NCBI GenBank assembly: GCA_026415985.1 | Contig: JAOAGA010000045.1 | Coordinates: forward strand, 1-13,919 | Reading direction: 5' to 3' | Length of the DNA: 13,919 bases | Source: Pseudomonadota bacterium | Lineage (GTDB): Bacteria; CALINM01 | Shown: positions 6,421 to 13,919 of the stretch, piece after piece | Layout of the letters: every line of letters begins with the position of its first letter | How positions within the stretch are numbered: the stretch's first letter is position 1 | Made by a program: the position numbers and the translations under genes | Notes under the pieces: model-generated | The model's database searches: none | Told to the model about the DNA's origin: nothing | Seen by the model: only the letters and a program-made list of their open reading frames with translations

Positions 6421-7394
6421 AAGCCCTGTTTAAGCCTCAGCTTGTAAATAAACCCTATGAAGATCCGCTTTTATATATAGACCTTTTCGGCAGAAAAGAG
6501 TCATTTATAGTAGATTTGGGAGATATATCAAAACTGTCAAACAGAAAAATACTGAGAATATCAAGATGCTTTATTACCCATACCCATATAGACCATTTTT
6601 TTGGCTTCGACGGCCTTTTGAGAACTTCTTTAGGGAAAAAGGATACAATTTTTTTTTATGGTCCCAAAGGAATAATAGAAAACATAAAGGGTAAACTAAA
6701 AGGTTATAACTTTAATCTTATAAAAGAGTATCCCATTAATATTTCTGTATATGAGATTAGAAAAGATAAAATATTAAAATGTCTTTTTTCCGCTGAGAGG
6801 GGGTTTAAAGCATCAGATATTGAGGAAGATGAATGGATTAATAACATAATTTACGAGGATAATGAGTTATTTGTAAAAGCCCTTTTGCTTAATCACAAAA
6901 TACCTGTATTATGTTATCTCTTTGAAGAGAAAAAAAGGTTAAACATAAATAAAGATGGTCTCAACAAGCTGGGAGTGATTACTGGTCCCTGGCTTACAGA
7001 GCTAAAAAGACTTTATCTTGATGAAGATAAAGACAGTGAACTTGAAGTCCCTACAAAGGAAGGTCTGAAAAAATTCAAATCTTCATACCTATTTGAAAAA
7101 TTGTTAATCATCAAGGATGGCGAGAAGATATTTTACCTTACGGATATTAAGTTTTCCTTGAATACCCTTAGAAAAATAAAATCTTTTGTCCAGTGGCCCG
7201 ACCTGTTTTATTGTGAAGCCTTTTTTACAGGTGCCGATGAAGAACGGGCTAAAGACAGGTATCATCTTACTTCAAAACAGACCAACTTTATTGCGAAATC
7301 CATAGGGGCAAAAAAACTTATTATTTTTCACTTTTCCCCCCGATATAAAGGAAATTTTAAAAAAATATATCACGAAGCTTTGGAAGGCTTCTGA
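6417..7394 (+). CDS. RNase Z-like metallo-beta-lactamase-fold hydrolase
   Basis: A 325-aa MBL-fold protein closest in motif layout to ribonuclease Z (tRNA 3' endonuclease), though divergent. Metal ligands are visible in order: HTHIDH at 55-60 (canonical RNase Z has HLHGDH), His160 in LLNHKIPVLCYLFEEK (RNase Z-like H.ipS.gYr), Asp243 in YLTDIK, His283 in DRYHLTSKQ at the position of the RNase Z HST/HEAT motif, and His305 in IIFHFSPRY, a very typical RNase Z ending. The LGVITGPWLTELK stretch (185-197) also parallels RNase Z. The sequence between 60 and 155 is poorly conserved, with no clear Gly/Pro-rich tRNA-binding exosite arm, so I do not assign rnz. It starts in an ATGA overlap with DUF3786, with no upstream gap, and is the last gene of the operon. 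Confidence 0.82.
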   Translation: MKALFKPQLVNKPYEDPLLYIDLFGRKESFIVDLGDISKLSNRKILRISRCFITHTHIDHFFGFDGLLRTSLGKKDTIFFYGPKGIIENIKGKLKGYNFNLIKEYPINISVYEIRKDKILKCLFSAERGFKASDIEEDEWINNIIYEDNELFVKALLLNHKIPVLCYLFEEKKRLNINKDGLNKLGVITGPWLTELKRLYLDEDKDSELEVPTKEGLKKFKSSYLFEKLLIIKDGEKIFYLTDIKFSLNTLRKIKSFVQWPDLFYCEAFFTGADEERAKDRYHLTSKQTNFIAKSIGAKKLIIFHFSPRYKGNFKKIYHEALEGF

Positions 7395-7408
7395 TCTCCT
7401 CACTCTTA

Positions 7409-7432
7409 TCTTAATTTTATTAAGACTTTTTT
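7409..7432 (+). terminator. Weak AT-rich intrinsic terminator after the glycolysis operon
   Basis: A 7-bp stem TCTTAAT (7409-7415) and ATTAAGA (7419-7425) with a TTT loop is followed by CTTTTTT (7426-7432). The T-tract is good, but the stem is short and nearly all A/T, so it would be weak unless helped. It begins 14 bp past the MBL stop, where a terminator is expected. An additional GAAGC/GCTTC 5-bp hairpin overlaps the MBL stop but has no T-tract. Confidence 0.4.
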
Positions 7433-7439
7433 GGCTACC

Positions 7440-7468
7440 TTGACATTTTTAAAAATAATTATTAATTT
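7440..7468 (+). promoter_or_regulatory. Candidate hrcA promoter giving a nearly leaderless mRNA
   Basis: A perfect TTGACA (7440-7445) is followed by a very A/T-rich spacer and loose -10 candidates: TAATTT at 17 bp (7463-7468) or ATTAAT at 15 bp (7461-7466). Either would place transcription start at about 7473-7476, only 3-6 nt before the hrcA ATG at 7479. No ribosome-binding sequence precedes that ATG, which agrees with leaderless translation. The -10 box is the weak point of this call. Confidence 0.45.
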
Positions 7469-7478
7469 ATCCTTACCT

Positions 7479-8501
7479 ATGAATAAAGAAGATTACAGCG
7501 ATTTAAACAATAAACAGAAGAGGATATTGAGCTCACTGATAGAACACTATATTTCTCAGTCTGAGCCTGTTGGTTCCAAGACAATCTCGCAAAGTTATAT
7601 TTATGATTTAAGCCCCGCATCTATCAGAAACTATATGGAGGAGATGGAAAAACTTGGTTACATCTATAAACCACACCCATCAGCGGGAAGGATACCGACA
7701 GAAAAGGGATATAGATTTTATATATCAGAGTTACTTAAAAGACTTGAAGACCGAGACAGGGAATTAGACTTTCTGAAAAGAAAGTTTGATGAACTTAACA
7801 ATAATCTAACGGATTTTTTAAAATATCTTACCAATTATATAGCAGATTTTACCAAAAAGACCGCTATAGTCATTCTTCCAAAGATTGACACAAAAAAACC
7901 CAAGACAATGGATTTTGTAAAGATAGGTGAGAGGAAGGTTCTTGTTGTAACAGTTTATGACTATGCGGTGGTGGAAAACAGGATTATAGATACAAAAGAA
8001 GATATAGAACAGGAGTTATTGATTAAGTTCTCTAATTTTATAAATGATAAGCTTTCTAAAAGGATTAGTTTAGATGAGATAAGAGAAAGTGTTCTCTTGG
8101 AAATGAAGACCCTGAAAGAGCTTTTTGATAAAACTTTTCAGACCATTCAGCAAAACATTGAAGAACACCTATTATTGATAGATGGTCAGGACTATATGCT
8201 TGATATGCCTGAATTCTCTCAGATTGAGCATTTAAAAAAGATTTTTAAAGCCTTCAAGGAAAAGGCAAAGTTTGCTGAAATTATTACAAGGAGTATAGAC
8301 AGGAGTGACATAAAGGTCTTTATAGGAGGAGAGCTGTCTCTTGATATAAATAATGTAGCCCTGATACTTTCACCTTATAGCTCCGCTGACAATCTTAGAG
8401 GTGCCATCGGGGTTTTTGGACCAATGAGAATGGATTATTACAATTTAATACCCTTTTTGTTTTCAACATCAAAATTTATGAATGAAATAATGAAAGGGTA
8501 A
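7479..8501 (+). CDS. hrcA: Heat-inducible transcription repressor HrcA
   Basis: Repressor of heat-shock genes that normally binds the CIRCE operator and needs GroEL for folding. From ATG 7479 it is 340 aa. The N-terminal winged helix (about 5-85) is diagnostic: LNNKQKRILSSLIEHYISQS, EPVGSKTIS, LSPASIRNYMEEMEKLGY and PHPSAGRIPTEKGYRFYI. The central and C-terminal GAF-like dimer/effector part includes KVFIGGEL near 289 and an ending with RGAIGVFGPMRMDY, also typical. An in-frame TTG at 7431 would add 16 residues (hydrophobic, not family-like), and it overlaps the terminator-like T-tract and -35 region, so I reject it. The chosen ATG lacks a Shine-Dalgarno sequence. It begins the hrcA-grpE-dnaK-dnaJ cluster. 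I see no CIRCE element (TTAGCACTC-N9-GAGTGCTAA) anywhere in the window. Confidence 0.95.
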   Translation: MNKEDYSDLNNKQKRILSSLIEHYISQSEPVGSKTISQSYIYDLSPASIRNYMEEMEKLGYIYKPHPSAGRIPTEKGYRFYISELLKRLEDRDRELDFLKRKFDELNNNLTDFLKYLTNYIADFTKKTAIVILPKIDTKKPKTMDFVKIGERKVLVVTVYDYAVVENRIIDTKEDIEQELLIKFSNFINDKLSKRISLDEIRESVLLEMKTLKELFDKTFQTIQQNIEEHLLLIDGQDYMLDMPEFSQIEHLKKIFKAFKEKAKFAEIITRSIDRSDIKVFIGGELSLDINNVALILSPYSSADNLRGAIGVFGPMRMDYYNLIPFLFSTSKFMNEIMKG

Positions 8502-8502
8502 A

Positions 8503-8517
8503 TTTACAGGCTGTAAA
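8503..8517. repeat. 15-bp perfect palindrome between hrcA and grpE
   Basis: TTTACAGGCTGTAAA is a perfect inverted repeat of 7-bp arms around a single central base, directly after the hrcA stop and 29 bp before the grpE ATG. The loop is too small for a good RNA hairpin, although an A-rich run follows. Its form suits a dimeric repressor site, so it is a candidate operator, but no matching copy is seen upstream of hrcA or dnaJ. Confidence 0.4.
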
Positions 8518-8546
8518 AAATAAACAAAAAGTAATGAGGTGTGGGT

Positions 8547-9125
8547 ATGAACGAGGAAAAAGAAAATCTGACGGATAACAAAAATGAAAAACCTGATACA
8601 GAAGAGGTTCAAGAGAATGTTTCTCAGGAAGATTTAATAAAAAAGCTTACCGAAGAAAAAGAGAAGTATTATAACAACTGGCTAAGAGCAGAGGCAGAAC
8701 TTGATAACTTCAAAAAGCGGGTTTTGAAAGAAAAGGAGGAGTTCAGAAAGTTTGCTTTGGAAGGATTGATCAAAGAGATACTCACGCCTGTAGACTATTT
8801 AGAGATGGCTATTGAGCACACAAAAAATGCTGAAAATATGTCAGCTCTCATACAGGGGGTTGAATATACCATAAAAAGTATTCTCGATATTTTAAAAAGT
8901 TATGGCGTTGAGCAGGTAAAAGGAGTTGATAAATTTGATCCCAACTTTTTTGAAGCAAGTGATGTAGAGGAAAGAGAAGATGTGGAAGAGGGAACAATTT
9001 TAAAGGTACACAGAAAAGCCTATACCATTCAGGGCAGGCTCCTTAGAGCAGGTATAGTTTCAGTGGCTAAAAAGCCCGAAAAGACAGAAAAAGAATCAGA
9101 GAATATAGATAAAAAGGAGGAATAA
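8547..9125 (+). CDS. grpE: GrpE nucleotide exchange factor
   Basis: Cochaperone that promotes ADP release from DnaK. The 192-aa product has the normal layout: a highly charged disordered N-terminus (1-27), a long coiled coil (about 28-85) with [20 protein letters not shown], a four-helix segment including [18 protein letters not shown], and the beta-wing with [14 protein letters not shown] and [17 protein letters not shown]. The GrpE signature usually reads FdPn.HeAv; here Phe and Ser replace the His and the last Val. An extra charged tail follows. A GTG at 8541 is in frame, but GAGGT (8536-8540) sits directly against it and is properly spaced (6 nt) for ATG 8547. It ends 2 bp before the dnaK ATG; its last codons contain the dnaK ribosome site. 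Confidence 0.95.
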   Translation: MNEEKENLTDNKNEKPDTEEVQENVSQEDLIKKLTEEKEKYYNNWLRAEAELDNFKKRVLKEKEEFRKFALEGLIKEILTPVDYLEMAIEHTKNAENMSALIQGVEYTIKSILDILKSYGVEQVKGVDKFDPNFFEASDVEEREDVEEGTILKVHRKAYTIQGRLLRAGIVSVAKKPEKTEKESENIDKKEE

Positions 9126-9127
9126 TT

Positions 9128-11029
9128 ATGGGAAAGGTTATAGGAATTGATTTAGGTACCACAAACTCTTGTGTTGCCATAATGCAGGGAAATGATGTAA
9201 CAGTAATACCAAACGCAGAAGGGTCAAGGACCACGCCTTCTGTCGTAGCCTTTACCGATAGTGGCGAGCTACTTGTCGGTCAGCTTGCCAAGAGACAGGC
9301 GGTAACAAATCCATTAAAGACAATCTATGCTGTTAAGAGGCTCATAGGAAGAAAATTTAATTCCACAGAAGTTAAGCGACATCAGCAACTTGTTCCATAT
9401 AAAGTAATTGAGTCAAACATTGGTGATGCCTGGGTGGAGGTAGCGGGAAAGCCCTATAGCCCTCAGCAAATATCAGCCTATATACTTCAGAAAATGAAAC
9501 AAACCGCAGAAGATTTCTTGGGTGAAAAGGTTACCGAAGCGGTTATAACCGTTCCGGCCTATTTCAATGACAGTCAAAGGCAGGCAACCAAAGATGCAGG
9601 TGAGATCGCAGGTCTAAAGGTTTTGAGAATAATAAATGAGCCTACCGCTGCGGCCTTAGCTTATGGGTTGGGAAAAAACAAAAAAGAAGAGAAGGTAGCT
9701 GTTTTTGATTTAGGCGGAGGAACTTTCGATATCTCAATACTTGAGATAGGCGAAGGGGTTTATGAAGTAAAATCTACAAATGGCGATACCTTTTTGGGTG
9801 GAGAAGACTTTGACCAGAGAATAGTTGATTATATTGCCGATGAGTTTAAAAAGGAGAGCGGTATAGATATCAGAAATGACAGGATGGCACTGCAAAGATT
9901 AAAAGAGGCTTCCGAAAAGGCAAAGTGTGAGTTATCAACTGTAATGGAGACAGAGATAAATCTTCCCTTCATAACTGCCGATGCAACGGGTCCTAAACAT
10001 CTGTTAATGAAACTTACGAGGGCTAAATTAGAAGCTCTTGTAGCGGATCTTATAGAAAGGTTAGAAGGTCCTTGCAGGATAGCCCTTAAGGATGCGGGAC
10101 TTAACCCTGAGGACATAGATGAAGTCATTCTTGTTGGTGGTATGACAAGAATGCCAAAGGTTCAGGAAAAGGTTAAAGAAATATTCAAAAAGGAACCACA
10201 CAGAGGTGTTAATCCCGATGAGGTAGTTGCCATAGGTGCTGCCATTCAAGCGGGTGTTTTAAAAGGAGAGGTAAGAGATGTTTTGTTGCTGGATGTAACA
10301 CCATTATCTTTAGGCATAGAAACCTTAGGCGGAGTTTTTACCAAGATCATTGAAAAAAATACAACCATCCCCTGCAAGAAAAGCCAGATATTTACAACTG
10401 CTGCTGACAATCAGACCGCGGTCACCATTAAGGTGTATCAGGGAGAGAGAGAAATGGCACAGGATAACAAGTTCTTAGGTCAGTTTGACCTCATAGGTAT
10501 TCCGCCTGCGCCGAGAGGTGTTCCTCAGATCGAGGTATCCTTTGATATAGATGCAAATGGTATTGTCCACGTAAGTGCTAAAGATCTTGCCACTCAGAAG
10601 GAACAATCGATAAGAATCACACCAAGCAGTGGTTTAACTAAAGAAGAAATAGAAAAGATGGTAAAGGATGCAGAACTTCACGCAGAAGAAGACAAGAAGA
10701 AAAAAGAGCTCATAGATGCTCGTAACCATTTAGACGGGTTAGTATATACCGTAGAAAAAAGTCTCAAAGACTTTGGTGATAAGGTTGATAGTGCTACCAA
10801 AGTATCTGTGGAAGAGGCACTGAAAAAGGCAAAGGATGCTTTGAACTCAAACGATATAAGTACAATAAAAAGTGCATCCGATGAGCTTTTACAGAAATCC
10901 CATTCCCTCGCTGAGCTGATGTATAAACAGGCTCAAACTCAGCAGGGTGGTGGTCAGTCTACCCAGTCATCGGAACAGAAAAAGGAAGATGTTGTAGACG
11001 CTACCTACGAAGAGGTAAAAGACAAATAG
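9128..11029 (+). CDS. dnaK: Molecular chaperone DnaK (Hsp70)
   Basis: ATP-driven Hsp70 that binds exposed hydrophobic peptides, working with the DnaJ and GrpE encoded on either side. The 633-aa length and motifs are standard. Nucleotide-binding domain: [15 protein letters not shown] (5-19), catalytic Lys70 in [29 protein letters not shown] (141-158), [13 protein letters not shown] (169-181), [10 protein letters not shown] (194-203) with Thr199 at the E. coli autophosphorylation position, and [10 protein letters not shown] near 336. An interdomain linker of [15 protein letters not shown] type leads to the substrate-binding domain, then a helical lid, a Gln/Gly/Ser-rich linker and the terminal EEVKDK. 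ATG has a very strong AAAGGAGG site lying in the grpE 3' end. A large inverted repeat separates it from dnaJ. Confidence 0.99.
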   Translation: MGKVIGIDLGTTNSCVAIMQGNDVTVIPNAEGSRTTPSVVAFTDSGELLVGQLAKRQAVTNPLKTIYAVKRLIGRKFNSTEVKRHQQLVPYKVIESNIGDAWVEVAGKPYSPQQISAYILQKMKQTAEDFLGEKVTEAVITVPAYFNDSQRQATKDAGEIAGLKVLRIINEPTAAALAYGLGKNKKEEKVAVFDLGGGTFDISILEIGEGVYEVKSTNGDTFLGGEDFDQRIVDYIADEFKKESGIDIRNDRMALQRLKEASEKAKCELSTVMETEINLPFITADATGPKHLLMKLTRAKLEALVADLIERLEGPCRIALKDAGLNPEDIDEVILVGGMTRMPKVQEKVKEIFKKEPHRGVNPDEVVAIGAAIQAGVLKGEVRDVLLLDVTPLSLGIETLGGVFTKIIEKNTTIPCKKSQIFTTAADNQTAVTIKVYQGEREMAQDNKFLGQFDLIGIPPAPRGVPQIEVSFDIDANGIVHVSAKDLATQKEQSIRITPSSGLTKEEIEKMVKDAELHAEEDKKKKELIDARNHLDGLVYTVEKSLKDFGDKVDSATKVSVEEALKKAKDALNSNDISTIKSASDELLQKSHSLAELMYKQAQTQQGGGQSTQSSEQKKEDVVDATYEEVKDK

Positions 11030-11060
11030 TTGAATCGGTAGCATATAGGTTTTGATCTAA

Positions 11061-11155
11061 AGGGTGGTGATAAGTTAAAGCAGGTAAAAAGGGATAGGTA
11101 ATAGGTATCCTTTGAGGCATCTTGCTTTAACTGTCTCTCACCCTGATGTTTTTTT
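11061..11155 (+). other. Nested inverted repeat plus T-tract between dnaK and dnaJ
   Basis: The 146-bp dnaK-dnaJ gap can fold into one long hairpin. Outer stem AGGGTG (11061-11066) pairs with CACCCT (11139-11144). After a symmetric 6x6 internal loop, AGTTAAAGCAGG (11073-11084) pairs with CTTGCTTTAACT (11121-11132), including one G-U. At the tip AAGGGATA (11089-11096) pairs with TATCCTTT (11106-11113), one G-U, over a 9-nt loop. GATG and seven T follow (11145-11155), then the dnaJ ribosome site GGGAGGA at 11164. A tandem ATAGGTA repeat lies at 11094-11107. It may be an attenuating terminator that lowers dnaJ relative to dnaK, a 3'-stabilising structure, or a small structured RNA. The 4-nt gap before the T-tract and the large internal loop make it atypical for an intrinsic terminator. 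Confidence 0.6.
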
Positions 11156-11175
11156 AATTTTTTGGGAGGATGTAG

Positions 11176-12303
11176 GTGGCGAAAAGAGATTATTATGAGG
11201 TACTTGGTTTATCGAGAGATGCTACAGAGAATGATATCAAAAAAGCCTATAGAAACCTTGCTTTAAAATATCATCCCGACAGAAATCCCGGAGATAAGCA
11301 GGCAGAGGAAAAATTCAAAGAAATAAACGAAGCTTACGAAGTCCTGTCTGATCCCGAAAAACGGGCAAGATATGACAGGTTTGGACATGCTATGGGAGAA
11401 TCACCCTTTTCCGGAACGGAAGGTTTTGGTGGTTTTGGCTTTGGAACTACCTTTTCCGATGTTTTTAACGATATATTTTCTGAATTTTTTGGTGCCGGTC
11501 AGGAGAGGAGAAGACCCTCCGCTGGAGAGGATTTACTTTATAATCTTAAAATTTCTTTTCTTGAGTCTGCAAAGGGAGTAGAAAAGGAGATACAGATAAG
11601 GAAAAAGGTTTTATGTAAAACCTGTGAGGGAGAAAAAACCAGACCCGGCTCAAAACCAATTATATGCGGAACCTGTGGTGGCAGGGGGAATGTCAGATAC
11701 CAACAGGGGTTTTTCAGCATCAGTAAGACCTGTCATAGCTGTAAAGGTGCAGGTAAGATAATCAGAGACTATTGTCCCGGTTGTAGCGGACAGGGATTTC
11801 AGTTTGAGAATAAACTAATAAAAGTTTCAGTCCCTGCAGGTGTTGAAGATGGAATGAGGCTAAGGATCAGGGGTGAAGGAAATGCGGGAGAAAAGGGTGC
11901 TCCAAAGGGCGATCTGTATATAGAAATCTCGGTGGAAGAACACAAATTTTTTTCTCGCAGGGGTGAAGATATAATATGTGAAATGCCTATTAAGTTTACT
12001 TTAGCAGCATTAGGCGGGGAGATTAATGTCCCCACAATAGATGATAGTGTAAAGCTAAAAATTCCGGAAGGGACTCAAAACGATAAAATTTTTAAGATAA
12101 AAGGCAAGGGTTTTCCAAATATGCATACGGGAAAAAGAGGGGATCAGCTTGTAAAAGTAAAGGTTGAGGTACCTATAAACCTTTCTCAAAAACAGAAAAA
12201 GATTCTGAAAGAGTTTGATGAGCTTCTTGATGATTCAAACACACCTCAGAGCAAGAGCTTTTTTGATAAACTTAGGGTATTCTTTTCCCTTTTATTTATC
12301 TAA
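11176..12303 (+). CDS. dnaJ: Chaperone protein DnaJ
   Basis: J-domain cochaperone that delivers substrates to DnaK and stimulates its ATPase. The 375-aa product is a full type I DnaJ. The J domain (1-70) has [13 protein letters not shown] and the HPD motif at 33-35. A Gly/Phe-rich linker (about 75-110) follows. Four zinc-binding CxxC pairs lie at Cys147/150, 164/167, 186/189 and 200/203; the first repeat is CKTCEGEK rather than CxxCxGxG, which is common. The C-terminal substrate domains include [19 protein letters not shown] and [10 protein letters not shown]. It starts with GTG after GGGAGGA, and the product begins [10 protein letters not shown] as usual. The upstream inverted repeat suggests that its expression is separated to some degree from dnaK. 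Confidence 0.98.
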   Translation: MAKRDYYEVLGLSRDATENDIKKAYRNLALKYHPDRNPGDKQAEEKFKEINEAYEVLSDPEKRARYDRFGHAMGESPFSGTEGFGGFGFGTTFSDVFNDIFSEFFGAGQERRRPSAGEDLLYNLKISFLESAKGVEKEIQIRKKVLCKTCEGEKTRPGSKPIICGTCGGRGNVRYQQGFFSISKTCHSCKGAGKIIRDYCPGCSGQGFQFENKLIKVSVPAGVEDGMRLRIRGEGNAGEKGAPKGDLYIEISVEEHKFFSRRGEDIICEMPIKFTLAALGGEINVPTIDDSVKLKIPEGTQNDKIFKIKGKGFPNMHTGKRGDQLVKVKVEVPINLSQKQKKILKEFDELLDDSNTPQSKSFFDKLRVFFSLLFI

Positions 12304-12326
12304 TTTTTAATTCGTCATTAAAATTA
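12301..12326. repeat. AT-rich inverted repeat at the dnaJ stop; rest of the 177-bp gap
   Basis: TAATTTTTAAT (12301-12311, including the dnaJ stop) and ATTAAAATTA (12317-12326) form a 10-bp stem with one bulged T and a TCGTC loop. Five A, not T, follow on the plus strand, so it is a poor plus-strand terminator; it may act only as a weak 3' structure. The remainder of the gap to 12480 shows no RNA gene, small ORF or other repeat that I can support, apart from the weak promoter candidate noted separately. Confidence 0.3.
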
Positions 12327-12435
12327 AAAAACTGATTAGGTAAAATTATTAAAAGTTTATCCGCTAAGACGAAGTCCTTACCATAAGCTTTTCCACATAC
12401 GTTTAAAAAAGAAAGTAACTTATTTTTCTATGAGT

Positions 12436-12464
12436 TTGAAAAAAACCTCAGTATTATGTAGTAT
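12436..12464 (+). promoter_or_regulatory. Weak candidate promoter for the MacA-like gene
   Basis: TTGAAA (12436-12441) and TAGTAT (12459-12464) are spaced by 17 bp, with one and two mismatches to consensus. Transcription would start near 12471, leaving only about 10 nt before the ATG and placing the GGGGGA ribosome site at the very 5' end of the message. That short leader and the common A/T content make the call uncertain. Confidence 0.3.
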
Positions 12465-12480
12465 GTAATAGGGGGACATA

Positions 12481-13686
12481 ATGGATCTGAACAGGCTCAA
12501 AATTGATAAAAAGAAACTTAATCAAAACGGAAGAAACAGAAAAAAAATAATCACTGCTTTAATCATCTTATCGGTCATTTTTCTGATGATAGCAAATCAA
12601 AAGGGCTTACTTGGGTTAACCAAAAAGGTAAAGGAAACATCTGTTTCTTTATTATATCCCTATCAGACAATTACTGTTTTTAATGCCAGTGGTTATGTAA
12701 CTGCGGGAAAAAAGGCCTCCGTCTCATCAAAAATAACCGGCAAGATAAAAGCCCTATATGTAGAAGAAGGCTCAAGGGTTAAAAAAAATCAAATATTGGC
12801 TGTATTAGAAGATGACGAGCCAAAGACATTAAAAAAGCAGGCAGAGGCCCAGATAGAAATTACAAAAAAAAATATCGATGTAGCTAAAGAAGACCTCAAA
12901 GAGGCAGAAAGACAGTATCTGAGAAATAAAAATTTATATGAAAAAGGTCTGATACCAAAATCTAATTACGATTTATCGGAAACAAATTTTAAGAAAGCCC
13001 TTGCAACACTTGACTCACTGAAAGCTCACCTGAAATTAAACGAGAGCATTTTGGAAGGAACAATGGTTAGCATTGATAATACAATTATTAAAGCCCCCTT
13101 TGACGGGGTTATATTAACAAAAAACGCCGATGTAGGCGACATCGTTACCCCCATTGGCTCTGCAGTTACTGCCAAGGCATCTGTCGTTGATATGGCAGAT
13201 TTAACTACCTTATATGTTGAAGCAGATGTTTCAGAGGCGTATATTGAAAAGGTTAAGCTTAACCAGCCAGTTATAATCAGACTTGATGCCTTTCCGGAAA
13301 ATTTTTATAAAGGCAAGGTCCATAGTATAATCCCAACGGTTGACAGAACGAAGGCTTCTGTGACAATAAAAATAAATTTTATAGATAAAGATGACAGGGT
13401 TTTGCCGGATATGAGTGCCAAGGTGTCTTTTCTAAGCAGAGAATTGAAAAAGGAAGAGCTTAACCCTGTAATGGTGGTAAACAAAAAGGCTATTATGAAA
13501 GAAGCTAATAAAAGCTATGTCTATATCATAAAAGATAGTAAAGCTTTAAAGAAGGAGATTGCTACCGGCAGGGAGTTTGAAGAAAATACAGAAGTTATAA
13601 GCGGTTTGCAGTATGGGGAGAAAGTGGTACTGAATCCACCAAAAGGGTTGAAGGATGGGTCAAAAATTAAAGTTATTGAGGAATAA
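12481..13686 (+). CDS. MacA/HlyD-type membrane fusion protein (efflux adaptor)
   Basis: Periplasmic adaptor of an ABC or RND export system that links an inner-membrane pump to an outer-membrane channel. The 401 aa contain a basic N-terminus, one membrane anchor (about 21-40), then a beta-barrel/lipoyl region with [20 protein letters not shown] and [20 protein letters not shown] (71-113). A coiled-coil hairpin (about 114-190) contains [20 protein letters not shown], and the second lipoyl half is [21 protein letters not shown] (202-222). The barrel and membrane-proximal domain follow (about 240-400), ending with [15 protein letters not shown]. There is no lipobox Cys; the anchor is a helix. ATG follows GGGGGA. 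The next gene is a MacB/LolD-like ATPase 2 bp away, so MacAB-type ABC export is more likely than an RND pump. Substrate unknown. Confidence 0.93.
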   Translation: MDLNRLKIDKKKLNQNGRNRKKIITALIILSVIFLMIANQKGLLGLTKKVKETSVSLLYPYQTITVFNASGYVTAGKKASVSSKITGKIKALYVEEGSRVKKNQILAVLEDDEPKTLKKQAEAQIEITKKNIDVAKEDLKEAERQYLRNKNLYEKGLIPKSNYDLSETNFKKALATLDSLKAHLKLNESILEGTMVSIDNTIIKAPFDGVILTKNADVGDIVTPIGSAVTAKASVVDMADLTTLYVEADVSEAYIEKVKLNQPVIIRLDAFPENFYKGKVHSIIPTVDRTKASVTIKINFIDKDDRVLPDMSAKVSFLSRELKKEELNPVMVVNKKAIMKEANKSYVYIIKDSKALKKEIATGREFEENTEVISGLQYGEKVVLNPPKGLKDGSKIKVIEE

Positions 13687-13688
13687 AA

Positions 13689-13919
13689 TTGGATTCCCTG
13701 AAAGATATAGTATTAATCAAAAATCTCTATAAAAGCTATAAAAGAGACGAACAAATAATCCCGGTCCTTTCTAATCTGTCATTGACCGTTAAAGATGCAG
13801 ATTTTATCGCATTGATGGGACCATCTGGTTCAGGAAAAAGCACGTTGCTTAATCTAATAGCGGGAATTGATTCTGCTGATAGTGGAGAAGTTATTGTAAA
13901 TGGTGTTAATATCTCAAAT
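13689..13919 (+). CDS. ABC transporter ATPase, MacB/LolD type, 3' end cut by window edge
   Basis: The first 77 codons of an ABC ATPase. The frame opens at TTG 13689, two bases after the adaptor stop, with GAGGA (13678-13682) correctly placed upstream; no earlier in-frame ATG is available. The protein starts [20 protein letters not shown], then [11 protein letters not shown], and contains the Walker A motif [10 protein letters not shown] (about 44-53) followed by [20 protein letters not shown]. This is the pattern of the MacB/LolD/FtsE/DevA group rather than of importer ATPases. The signature motif, Walker B and any fused permease domain lie beyond the window, so whether this is a MacB fusion or a stand-alone ATPase with a separate permease cannot be decided. 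It probably energises export through the adjacent adaptor. Confidence 0.92.
   Translation, partial: MDSLKDIVLIKNLYKSYKRDEQIIPVLSNLSLTVKDADFIALMGPSGSGKSTLLNLIAGIDSADSGEVIVNGVNISN

Noticed and set aside
7431-7478. hrcA starting at TTG 7431
   Set aside because: Adds a hydrophobic non-family extension, overlaps the terminator T-tract and -35 box, and has no ribosome site.
8541-8546. grpE starting at GTG 8541
   Set aside because: GAGGT directly abuts the GTG, too close for initiation, while spacing to ATG 8547 is right.
11030-11175. Known riboswitch class in the dnaK-dnaJ gap
   Set aside because: I could not match the conserved cores of the TPP, fluoride, ZTP, c-di-GMP or SRP RNA families; only the inverted-repeat structure is supported.

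Overview
The window is AT-rich and gene-dense. It looks like part of a bacterial chromosome carrying housekeeping genes, with no phage, plasmid, IS or CRISPR content that I can see. The organism is probably diderm (Gram-negative type): a MacA/HlyD-type periplasmic adaptor is followed directly by a MacB/LolD-type ABC ATPase. Low GC, frequent GTG/TTG starts, the gene order hrcA-grpE-dnaK-dnaJ, and a DUF3786 gene would fit a thermophilic or anaerobic lineage such as Deferribacterota. That placement is a guess from gene content, not a measurement.

Layout. (1) On the minus strand, 1-2267, is a tight operon read from right to left: moaC (molybdopterin precursor synthesis), a degenerate nucleotidyltransferase-like gene, a TPM-domain membrane protein with a glycine-rich tail, and lemA, which is cut by the window edge. 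(2) The 166-bp divergent region 2268-2433 holds two back-to-back near-consensus sigma70 promoters. (3) On the plus strand, 2434-7394, is a glycolytic operon gap-pgk-tpiA that continues through secG into a DUF3786 gene and an RNase Z-like metallo-beta-lactamase-fold gene. The joins secG/DUF3786 and DUF3786/MBL are ATGA overlaps. (4) At 7479-12303 is the heat-shock cluster hrcA-grpE-dnaK-dnaJ. (5) From 12481 to the right edge is the start of a MacAB-like export system: a complete membrane-fusion protein and the first 77 codons of its ATPase.

How they work together. GAPDH, PGK and TPI catalyse consecutive triose-phosphate steps. The GAPDH has residues at its cofactor pocket that resemble NADP-accepting enzymes. 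GrpE, DnaK and DnaJ are the nucleotide-exchange factor, Hsp70 and J-protein of one chaperone machine, and HrcA is normally its repressor, although I find no CIRCE operator. LemA and TPM proteins often occur together as membrane-associated proteins of uncertain function.

Most noteworthy. There is a terminator-like 12-bp hairpin inside the 5' coding part of the DUF3786 gene. A long nested inverted repeat followed by a T-tract lies between dnaK and dnaJ. The GAPDH shows an NADP-type signature. A nucleotidyltransferase homologue that has lost one catalytic Asp is embedded between moaC and the TPM/lemA pair. hrcA may be translated from a nearly leaderless transcript. I did not find a clearly new multi-gene defence or mobile system.
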